Shown in pieces: positions 15,256-22,347 of a DNA stretch of 64,000 nucleotides. Position numbers and translations under genes: made by a program. This DNA is from Actinomadura litoris (GTDB lineage: Bacteria; Actinomycetota; Actinomycetes; Streptosporangiales; Streptosporangiaceae): contig NZ_WOFH01000009.1 in the NCBI RefSeq assembly GCF_009733595.1, positions 1-64,000 of the forward strand, in the 5' to 3' direction. Position 1 is the stretch's first letter. The number at the start of each line of letters is the position of its first letter. The notes beneath the pieces are model-generated. The model saw only the letters and a program-made list of their open reading frames with translations, ran no database searches and was not told where the DNA came from.

Positions 15256-16611
15256 TCAGCGGTCTTCCAGCCGGTGCAGCCGGACGGGCAGGCCGTCCCT
15301 CGGCGAGGGCAGCGACGAGGTGTCCAGCGGCCATTCGTAGCGGCCTGGCACGCTCCAGCGGTAGCGCAGCAGAACCTGGTGCAGGATCGTCTTGACCTGC
15401 ATGCCCGCGAAGTACAGGCCGATGCACTTGTGCGCGCCGCCGCCGAACGGCGACCAGGCGTACTTGTGGATCCGGTCCTCCCGCCGGTCGGGCGCGAACC
15501 GCTCGGGGTCGAACCGCTCGGGGTCGGGCCACCAGTCGGCCATGTGGTGGTTGGTCAGCATCGGCACGACCACGGTCGTGCCCGCCGGGATGTGGAAGCC
15601 GAGGATCGAGGTGTCCTTGACGACCCTGCGCGGCAGCGCCGGGACGGGCGCCACCATCCGCAGCGACTCCCGCATGACCATGTCGATACCGGTCAGCGCG
15701 TCCAGATCCCCGTGACCGGGACGGGACGTGCCGAGGGCGAACGACTCCTCGCGCAGGCGCTCCTGCCACTCCGGGAACTTCGCCAGGTGGTAGGCCATCG
15801 TCGACAGCGTGATCGTGGTGGTGTCGTGCGCCGCCATCAGCACGAAGATCATGTGGTTCACGACGTCGTCGTCGGTGAACCGGTGGCCGTCGTCGGTCTC
15901 GGCGGCGCACAGCGCGGCGAACAGGTCGTCGCCGCCGTCGCGGCGCTTGGCGGGCAGGTGGCGGCGGAAGAACTCCTCCAGCACACGGCGGGCCTGGAGG
16001 CCCCGGTGCCAGCGCAGCCCCGGGACGGGGAAGCGCACGTAGGCCGTCCCGGCCCGGACGGCGGCGATGAACGCGCCGTTGACCCGCGCGCGCTCGGCCG
16101 GGTCCAGCTCGACGCCCATGAAGGTGTCCACCGCGAGGTCGAGGGTGAGGCGCTTGACGTGGTCGTAGACCTTGAACTCGGGGCCGGGCTCCCAGGCGTC
16201 CACGCCCCGGGCGATGCCGGGGGCCATCACGTCCATATAGCTGCGGAGCCGCTCCGGGGTGAACGCCTGCTGCATGATCCGGCGGTGGTGCAGGTGCTCC
16301 TCGAAGTCCAGCAGCATCATGCCGCGCGCGAAGAACGGGCCGATGAAGTAGCTCCAGGCGGGGCCGTTCGCGAACGCCTTGTCCCGGTTGACCAGCACGA
16401 CCTCGGCGGCCTCCGGGCCCTGCACCGTGACCGTCCGCTGGCCGAGCAGCCACCCCCACGCGACGGGCCCGAACTCCTCGTACCGGCGGCGCGCGTGGTG
16501 GAAGGGGCGGCGCATCACCTGGAACGTGTTGCCGATGTAGGGGATGCCCGGCACGCCGGGGACCGCCTTCAGGCCGCTGCCCTCCGGCGGCGGCGCGAGC
16601 ACGCTCGTCAT
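15256..16611 (-). CDS. Cytochrome P450 (CYP136-like)
   Basis: This 451-residue monooxygenase has the I-helix motif AAHDTTTITLS, the ExxR motif ESLR, and the haem-binding loop FGGGAHKCIGLYFAG with the cysteine ligand. The N-terminus begins with VPGVPGIPYIGNTFQVMRRP, more like eukaryote-type or CYP51/CYP136 P450s than the small Streptomyces enzymes. No membrane anchor is evident. It is 39 bp downstream of the fused hydrolase/adenylating gene on the same strand, suggesting joint action on a fatty acid or polyketide-like lipid. No ferredoxin gene is adjacent. From memory CYP136 enzymes of mycobacteria are close in sequence; the substrate is not established. Confidence 0.9.
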   Translation of the reverse strand: MTSVLAPPPEGSGLKAVPGVPGIPYIGNTFQVMRRPFHHARRRYEEFGPVAWGWLLGQRTVTVQGPEAAEVVLVNRDKAFANGPAWSYFIGPFFARGMMLLDFEEHLHHRRIMQQAFTPERLRSYMDVMAPGIARGVDAWEPGPEFKVYDHVKRLTLDLAVDTFMGVELDPAERARVNGAFIAAVRAGTAYVRFPVPGLRWHRGLQARRVLEEFFRRHLPAKRRDGGDDLFAALCAAETDDGHRFTDDDVVNHMIFVLMAAHDTTTITLSTMAYHLAKFPEWQERLREESFALGTSRPGHGDLDALTGIDMVMRESLRMVAPVPALPRRVVKDTSILGFHIPAGTTVVVPMLTNHHMADWWPDPERFDPERFAPDRREDRIHKYAWSPFGGGAHKCIGLYFAGMQVKTILHQVLLRYRWSVPGRYEWPLDTSSLPSPRDGLPVRLHRLEDR

Positions 16612-16650
16612 GGACCCTCCGGGGGGCGGCGTCGCTGAGTAAGTCCTAAT

Positions 16651-19587
16651 TTACCGGGTGCCCCCCGGTCGAAGATCACCGGTCGGCGGACGGTACGCGC
16701 CGCCCCGCTCCCGGACGAAGGTGCGGCCGTCCCCGCCCGCGGGAACGCCCTGATCGCGGAGCGGCGCCGTGCGCGGCCTTCCCTCGGCGGTGACGGGGAT
16801 CTCCTCCACCACGCGGACGATCGCGGGCCGCGCCGCCGGCTCCACCCGCAGCAGCGCCTCCGCCAGGTCGGTCGCCTTCAGCTCGGCGCCCTCGCGCAGC
16901 GTCACGGCGGCCGCGACCAGCTCGACCCCGCCGTCCGGGACGCCGTAGACCGCGACCGCGTCGATGGCGGGCAGGTCGCCGAGCGCGTCCCTGACCGGGC
17001 CGGGCGGGACGATGCCGTCCGCCGTGCGGATCAGTTCGGCGTCGCGTCCGGCGAGCCAGAAGTCGCCGTCGGCGTCGCGGCGGAACAGGTCGCCGGTGGC
17101 GGTCCAGGCGTCGTCGGGCGCGAACACGCCGCGCAGGACGCCGCGCGCCGCGCCCAGCGCCGACAGCCGGACGCGCGCCAGCAGCATCCCGGTCTCGCCG
17201 GGCCCGCACTCGACCGCGAACCCGTCCGGGCCCTCGGCGAGGCGGCCGCGCTCCAGGTCGTAGCGGGCCAGCCGGACGGCCCCGCCGCCCGGCATCGGGC
17301 GGCCCACCGAGCCCGGCTTGCGCCCGCTGAGGTTCACCAGGATCGTCTCGCCCTCGGTGGCGGCGTAGAACTCCAGGACCCGCGCCGGGGCGAACCGCTC
17401 CTCCACCCGCCGCCACAGCCCGCGCGGCATGCCCGACCCGATGAACAGCCGGACGGCGTGGTGCCGCTCCCCCGGGTGCGGGGGCGCGTTCACGAGGTCG
17501 CCCAGCAGCGTCCAGGTGTAGGACGCGACGGTCACGCCGTAGCGGCGCGCCTCGTCCCAGAACGTCTCGGGGTCGTAGGCGCTCGCGAGCGCGAGCCGGG
17601 CGCCGCCCGCGACCGCGCCGCCGAGGCTCATCAGCAGCGCGGACGGATGCTGGATCGGGGTGATGCTGAACACCGTGTCCGCCGGGGACAGCGCGGCGGA
17701 GGAGGCGGTCCCGAACGCCGACAGCGCCCACCGCCGGTTGGTGATCCGGTTCGCGCGCAGCGTGTCGCCCTCGCCGCCGAACACCACGAACGCGAGATCA
17801 CCCGCGCACCCCGGATTGGGCCGGTACCACCCCGGCACCTCGACCTCGCCGGGGTCGATCAGCTCCATGTCGGGCAGGCCGCACTCCGCGCGCCCCTCGG
17901 AGCCGCGCCCGCCCAGCAGATGCGCCTGGACGCCCTCCAGGCGCGCGGCCTCCGCGGCGTGCTCGGGGTCGGCGATCACCCGGGCGACCCCGGCGAGCCG
18001 CGCCTCCGCCGCCGGGTCGCCGCCCGGACGCAGCAGCACCGCGACCGCGCCGAGCCTGCTGAGCGCGGCGACCAGCGCGAGCGCGGTCGGGCGGGTGCCC
18101 ATCAGCACCCCGACGGCCTCGCCGGGCCGGACACCGATGTGGATCAGCCCGCGGACGACCGCGTCGATGCGGGACCTGGCCGCCTCGTGCCGGTGGGCGC
18201 GCCCCCGGTAGAGGAAGAACACCTCGCCGGGCATGCGCTCGGCCTGCTCGTCCAGCAGGAGGCCGAGGGACATGCGGGTGTCGGCGTGGATGCGCTCCAG
18301 CCTCGCGAGCCGGGGCATGTTCCGCGCCGCCTCGTCCGCGAACCGGCGGGTGCCGCGCACCGCCCGCGCCGCCGCCCCGGCCACCGACCGGGCGGCGCCC
18401 GTCCCGACGCCCATCGCGAGCTGGAGGCCGTAGCCCGCCGGCCCCCCGGGCAGGCCCGCGGGCGGGGCCTCCTCGTCGCCGGTGACGGGCCGGACGATCT
18501 CGGGGAGGTCGCCCTCGCCCTCCCGCCAGCGCGCCCAGGCGGCGACGGCGGGCCACGTCCGGCCGACCGCGAGGCTCCCGACGACCAGCCCGAAGTGCCC
18601 GGCGCGCAGCGACGCCTCGTACACCGGCGCGCGCGGCGCGGCCCGCCGGATGCCCCGGACCATCGGCGGCGCCGCGATCTCGTCCACCTCGCCGACGAAC
18701 GCGAGCACCGGGCAGGTGATGTCGGCGAGCGTCACGAGCCGGTCGCCGATCACGAACCCGCCCGTGAGCATCCGGTTGTGCTGGACGAACTGCCGGACGA
18801 ACTCCGCGAGCGCCGGGCCCGGCCACGACACCCAGCCCTCCCGTTCGAGGAAGCGCCGCTGCCGCTCGCGCTGGGCGAGCCGCTCCCGGTCGTGCAGTTG
18901 CAGGACGAACTCGACCCGCGACCGCACCGACTTCACCGGGCTGAGCATCTGGAACCCGATCCGGGTCACCCACCCGGGCACCGCGAACGCGCCGAGGAGC
19001 CGGTCGGGGATCCGCCCGGCGCCCTCGGTCGCGATCCAGCCCGGCAGCCCGAACGGCAGGCCCACGCTGGTGTCGGCGGGGCTGCCGAACGTCACGACCG
19101 ACCCGATGCCCTCCCCGCGCCGGTACGCGGCGGCCTGGTAGACGAACATGCCGCCCTGGGAGTATCCGGCGAGGTGGACGTCCCGTCCGGTGATCGCGCG
19201 GATCCGGTCGACCGCGTCGCTGATCGCGAGGACGTGGTCGGTGATCGTCCGCTCCAGCCCGCCGGGCTCGCGCTCGGGCGCGCCGAAGTCCACCACCCAG
19301 GGGTCGGTGCCGAGCCGCCGCAGCACCGCGACCGCGCTGACCCGCGAGGAGATGTCGTAGACCTCCGCGGTGATCATCAGCGGCGGCACGAGCAGCACGA
19401 CGGGCCCGGCGGCCGACTCGGGGAAGTAGTGCCGCAGCCGGTACACCCGCTGCTCGGTCACGACCTCGCTGGGCGAGGCGTCCTCGTCGGTGTCGAGCCC
19501 GCCGAACCGGGCGACCTCCAGGGCGTTCTGGGCGGTGGAGCCCAACCGGGCCCCCAGCCGGATCAGCGAGCGGGCAGGAGACGGCAT
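16651..19587 (-). CDS. Fused alpha/beta hydrolase (PhaC-like) and acyl-adenylating enzyme
   Basis: The 978-residue protein joins two enzymes. Residues about 1-350 are an alpha/beta hydrolase of the PHA-synthase/acyltransferase kind: VVLLVPPLMITAEVYDI oxyanion region, nucleophile box GYSQGGM with Ser rather than the Cys of PHA synthases, acid in VGEVDEIAAPP and histidine in RAGHFGLVVGS. Residues about 460-960 are an AMP-forming ligase with FYAATEGETILVNL (A5), WTATGDLFRRDADGDFWLAGRDAELI (A7/A8) split here by function, but the usual Ser/Thr/Gly-rich A3 loop is replaced by VFGGEGDTLRANRI. ATP binding may thus be altered. It is followed by the P450 gene 39 bp on. Actinobacteria and mycobacteria have such fusions with no settled substrate; lipid or wax remodelling is a guess. 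Confidence 0.82.
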   Translation of the reverse strand: MPSPARSLIRLGARLGSTAQNALEVARFGGLDTDEDASPSEVVTEQRVYRLRHYFPESAAGPVVLLVPPLMITAEVYDISSRVSAVAVLRRLGTDPWVVDFGAPEREPGGLERTITDHVLAISDAVDRIRAITGRDVHLAGYSQGGMFVYQAAAYRRGEGIGSVVTFGSPADTSVGLPFGLPGWIATEGAGRIPDRLLGAFAVPGWVTRIGFQMLSPVKSVRSRVEFVLQLHDRERLAQRERQRRFLEREGWVSWPGPALAEFVRQFVQHNRMLTGGFVIGDRLVTLADITCPVLAFVGEVDEIAAPPMVRGIRRAAPRAPVYEASLRAGHFGLVVGSLAVGRTWPAVAAWARWREGEGDLPEIVRPVTGDEEAPPAGLPGGPAGYGLQLAMGVGTGAARSVAGAAARAVRGTRRFADEAARNMPRLARLERIHADTRMSLGLLLDEQAERMPGEVFFLYRGRAHRHEAARSRIDAVVRGLIHIGVRPGEAVGVLMGTRPTALALVAALSRLGAVAVLLRPGGDPAAEARLAGVARVIADPEHAAEAARLEGVQAHLLGGRGSEGRAECGLPDMELIDPGEVEVPGWYRPNPGCAGDLAFVVFGGEGDTLRANRITNRRWALSAFGTASSAALSPADTVFSITPIQHPSALLMSLGGAVAGGARLALASAYDPETFWDEARRYGVTVASYTWTLLGDLVNAPPHPGERHHAVRLFIGSGMPRGLWRRVEERFAPARVLEFYAATEGETILVNLSGRKPGSVGRPMPGGGAVRLARYDLERGRLAEGPDGFAVECGPGETGMLLARVRLSALGAARGVLRGVFAPDDAWTATGDLFRRDADGDFWLAGRDAELIRTADGIVPPGPVRDALGDLPAIDAVAVYGVPDGGVELVAAAVTLREGAELKATDLAEALLRVEPAARPAIVRVVEEIPVTAEGRPRTAPLRDQGVPAGGDGRTFVRERGGAYRPPTGDLRPGGTR

Positions 19588-19610
19588 CCTCGACCTCTCA
19601 GGGGGGGGCG

Positions 19611-19967
19611 TCACGTCCGTTGCGGTGCGAGCCGGGTGCCCACGGCCCGCCAGCCGAGCAGCACCAGCGCGAGGAAGGCCAGCGCGACCAGGACGAACGC
19701 GAACGCCGTCCCCTGCCCGGACACCACCCGCAGCACCATGCCCACCACGACCGTCGTCATCCACACCCCGACGCCGACGGGCGCCAGCCCGCCCGGCCGC
19801 CGCCAGGCGCGGACGACCCCCCACCCCGCCGCGAGCCCCACCAGGAACGGCCACGCGGTACCGGCGAACCCCGCCACGCTCCCGGCCTCCTCGTGGGAGG
19901 CGCGTCCGATGGCGACGAAGACGAGGACGCCGCACACGTCCAGCAGCCCGGCCACAAGATTCCGCAC
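19611..19967 (-). CDS. DUF3054 membrane protein
   Basis: A 118-residue protein with four predicted membrane helices: LLDVCGVLVFVAIGRASHEE, the run around GTAWPFLVGLAAGWGVV, WMTTVVVGMVLRVVSG and TAFAFVLVALAFLALVLLGW. The ISRASHEE/IGRASHE-type segment after the first helix and the WRRPGG loop fit DUF3054, common in actinobacteria and haloarchaea. It starts at GTG 19967, 23 bp before the hydrolase/ligase gene on the same strand, so it is probably the first gene of the operon that ends with the P450. Its function is unknown. Confidence 0.85.
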   Translation of the reverse strand: MRNLVAGLLDVCGVLVFVAIGRASHEEAGSVAGFAGTAWPFLVGLAAGWGVVRAWRRPGGLAPVGVGVWMTTVVVGMVLRVVSGQGTAFAFVLVALAFLALVLLGWRAVGTRLAPQRT

Positions 19968-20262
19968 ACGACAACAGTAGGCCCGCCCCGCGAGGGGGCG
20001 CCCACCGGGCCGAGACCAGAGCGTTCGACGGCGGAAGTGGAATTCAACGAACGCGCGGCCCTCGGCATTCGGCCGCGATCACCGGTGAAGGGACCCGTGC
20101 GAATCGACGATCACCCGGCGCACGGCGCCACATCGCTCGCCCGCGACCGCCTGGGCTCGGCCGCGCTGGTGTTCGTCGTCGGGGCACGGCGACAAGCCCC
20201 CATGCCACCTCGGCGGGTGCGATCTACACCTCCGTGTCCCGAGGTTTCGAAGGAGAATGACG
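19968..20262. other. Intergenic region upstream of the small ORF
   Basis: This 295-bp region holds no convincing gene. It must contain the promoter of the minus-strand DUF3054 operon and that of any transcript carrying the small ORF at 20263. No clear -10/-35 pair could be picked out. Confidence 0.45.
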
Positions 20263-20376
20263 ATGCCTGACTCCCCCGGCCCTGAGCGAGGCGAAACCCC
20301 AAAAGCCCGGGGTGTTGACGCTCCCCCCAAGAACACCAAACAGGATAAATCATCACTAACTAGCCCAGGAAAGTAA
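20263..20376 (+). CDS. Putative 37-residue peptide gene
   Basis: ATG 20263 is preceded by GAAGGAG at optimal distance (7 bases), the best ribosome site in this region, and opens a frame of 37 codons ending at TAA 20374-20376. The peptide begins MPDSPGPERGETPKARG and ends KSSLTSPGK. It is hydrophilic and rich in Pro, Lys, Ser and Gly, without Cys, and its codon choice near the end (AAA, TCA, CTA, ACT) is atypical for the host. No family was recognised. It lies 325 bp before the PLD/giant-gene operon in the same direction. It could be a small regulatory or secreted peptide, or the remnant of a longer gene. Confidence 0.4.
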   Translation: MPDSPGPERGETPKARGVDAPPKNTKQDKSSLTSPGK

Positions 20377-20700
20377 AAAGTAGATCATCAACCGGCGACA
20401 TCCGAGGCGTCCCCGATGATCAACAGAGCTCGGCGGATCCGCGAAACCGGCAACCGCCGGAGCCCGCCGCCGGTCAGAAAATCACGACGGCCCAGCACCG
20501 GAAGCCGCGCTGACCGGATTGGGCCTCGCAGTTGTCGGCGCGGCCTTCCCGGTGAGAGCATCGCTATGCCACACTCTTCAATGACGAGCCATTCACTCCT
20601 GAGCCCGATCGTCGTTCACAACCGGCGCTCGCCCGCTGTTCCACCAAGCGGAACGCTGAATTCCGTCATTTAGGTATATTTACCTTACGGGGGCCGACTG
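20377..20700. other. Intergenic leader region of the PLD/giant-gene operon
   Basis: About 320 bp with lower G+C than the flanks. It contains GATCATC (about 20383) matched by GATGATC (about 20416) as distant inverted halves, and an operator-like dyad at 20670. The frame at 20416-20673 has no protein-like features. The operon promoter is expected here. Confidence 0.5.
20670..20687. promoter_or_regulatory. Operator-like dyad before the PLD gene
   Basis: TTAGGTATATTTACCTTA is a near-perfect inverted repeat (TTAGGTA / TACCTTA around a 4-base centre), 13 bp before the TTG start, with GGGGG as ribosome site between. The half-sites resemble those of IdeR/DmdR iron boxes, which are TTAGGT and ACCTAA with a 7-base spacer, but here the spacer is 6. 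The embedded TATATT could be a -10. Confidence 0.45.
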
Positions 20701-22347
20701 TTGGCCGATATCGACGCTCTGATAAAGAAGTACTTCGTCCAGCCCGACGACACCGTGCCCCCATCGGAGCCGATGCCGGCGACCTTCTCCGGCTGCCAGA
20801 TCACCCCGCTGATCGACGGCACCACCTACTTCGACGAGCTCAAGACGCAGTTCGCCGGCGTGGGCACGGGGACGCCGAGCGAGAACGCCAACCAGTTCAT
20901 CTACATCGCCGGCTGGCACCTGCACCTGATGGGCGGCAAGATCCTCCCCGCGCCCGGCTCGTCGGGCACCTACCTGCCGACGGTCGACCTGGAGAAACCG
21001 TTCTCACTCGACGGGCCGGGGGCCGCGGCCACGCTGATCGACCTGCTCAAGAAGAAGGCGAAGGCCGGAGTCGATGTCCGGGTACTGGGCTGGGCCTCGT
21101 TCGCCGTGATGGCCGACAATTTCGTCCAGACCAAGGCGGTGCAGAACGGGCTGGGCTCGATCCGCGATGTCAACCTCGCCACCTTGGCGTCCATCCTGGA
21201 GTTGCGCACCGAACCCGCGCTCGCCGAGAAGGCCTGGGTGAACATCCTGACCCACTCCGCGGGCGCCGCGCATACCAAACTGGTGATCGTCGGTAAGGGC
21301 GACAGCGCCGTCGGCTATACCGGCGGGCTCGACTTCGCGGGCGACCGCCACGGCTCCCAGCCGCACCCCGCCGGGCAGTGGCACGACGTGCAGGCGAAGG
21401 TCGAGGGCCCGGTGGTGCAGGCGATGCACGACTTCTTCCGCGACATGTGGAACGAGGTCAGGGGCCGCAACGTGCGGACGCTGCGCATGGGCTTCACGAA
21501 CATCGCCAGTCACACGCCCGGCTCCCCCGCCCTGGGCCCGCGCCCCCTGTCGACCACGACGGTGGCCAAACATCGCGTCCAGTCGCTGCGCACCCTTCCC
21601 CAGTTCAACTACACGAGCACCAACCGGTTGCCCGAGAACGACAAGATCTCGTTCGCCCCGGCCGGCCTGTTCGAGATACGCACCGCCTGGATCAACGCGA
21701 TCAAGGCCGCCGAGCGCTACATCTACATCGAGGACCAGCAATTCTGGTCGATCGAGCTGATGAAGGCACTGCGGGAAGGCGTCACGACCAAGCCCGAACT
21801 CAAGGTGCTCCTCGTCACCGGGCTCCGCGACCCGGCCGATCCGAAGTATCCGCCGTACACGTTGGTCGCGCTGACCCAGGGGCTGCTGAAGGGGCTGACT
21901 CCCCCGCAGCGCGCCCAGGTGGCGATGTTCTCCCGCAACGTGGTGGTCCACTCGAAGACCACCATCGTGGACGACCACTGGGCGATCATCGGGTCGGCCA
22001 ATTTCGCCCGGCGGAGTCTCTACACCGACATCGAGCACTCGGTGGCCTTCCTCGACGAGGACGACGAGAAGGACACGGCGCTGGTGCGGCAGTACCGGGT
22101 GAAGCTCTGGAGCGACGCCTTCCGCCTCGACCCGGCCGACCAGCAGAAGATCATCGACATCAACAAGGCGCTCAACGTCTGGAACACCTCCTGGGGCACG
22201 CCGGGCAGCGGTGTCACCCTCCCGTCCAGCGTCACCCCCGTGGCCCTGCCCACCGCGGAGAAGAAGCTCTCTGACAAGGAGCAGGAGACGTACGACCTCT
22301 TCTCAGACGTCGACTCGAAAACGCCGTGGGGGGCTTGCTCGGTATGA
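20701..22347 (+). CDS. Phospholipase D-like protein
   Basis: A 548-residue protein with two PLD-type halves. The C-terminal half has a canonical HKD motif, VHSKTTIVDDHWAIIGSAN (H-x-K-x4-D followed by GSAN). The N-terminal half has AHTKLVIVGKGDSAVGYTGG, where His and Lys are kept but the Asp position is Gly, with an Asp three residues later, followed by GGLDFAGDR. No signal peptide or membrane segment is present, unlike secreted Streptomyces PLDs. It starts with TTG 20701 behind GGGGG. The stop overlaps the next start by ATGA, so it is translationally coupled to the first giant gene. PLD-superfamily members cut phosphodiesters in lipids or nucleic acids; the substrate is unknown and a structural role cannot be excluded. 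Confidence 0.85.
   Translation: MADIDALIKKYFVQPDDTVPPSEPMPATFSGCQITPLIDGTTYFDELKTQFAGVGTGTPSENANQFIYIAGWHLHLMGGKILPAPGSSGTYLPTVDLEKPFSLDGPGAAATLIDLLKKKAKAGVDVRVLGWASFAVMADNFVQTKAVQNGLGSIRDVNLATLASILELRTEPALAEKAWVNILTHSAGAAHTKLVIVGKGDSAVGYTGGLDFAGDRHGSQPHPAGQWHDVQAKVEGPVVQAMHDFFRDMWNEVRGRNVRTLRMGFTNIASHTPGSPALGPRPLSTTTVAKHRVQSLRTLPQFNYTSTNRLPENDKISFAPAGLFEIRTAWINAIKAAERYIYIEDQQFWSIELMKALREGVTTKPELKVLLVTGLRDPADPKYPPYTLVALTQGLLKGLTPPQRAQVAMFSRNVVVHSKTTIVDDHWAIIGSANFARRSLYTDIEHSVAFLDEDDEKDTALVRQYRVKLWSDAFRLDPADQQKIIDINKALNVWNTSWGTPGSGVTLPSSVTPVALPTAEKKLSDKEQETYDLFSDVDSKTPWGACSV

Noticed and set aside
16651..19587. A polyhydroxyalkanoate synthase
   Set aside because: The nucleophile position in GYSQGG is Ser, whereas PHA synthases use Cys, and the fused half is an AMP-binding domain.
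20416..20673. 85-codon ORF before the PLD gene
   Set aside because: Arg/Ser/Pro-rich, no ribosome site, ends in the operator-like region; better viewed as leader DNA.
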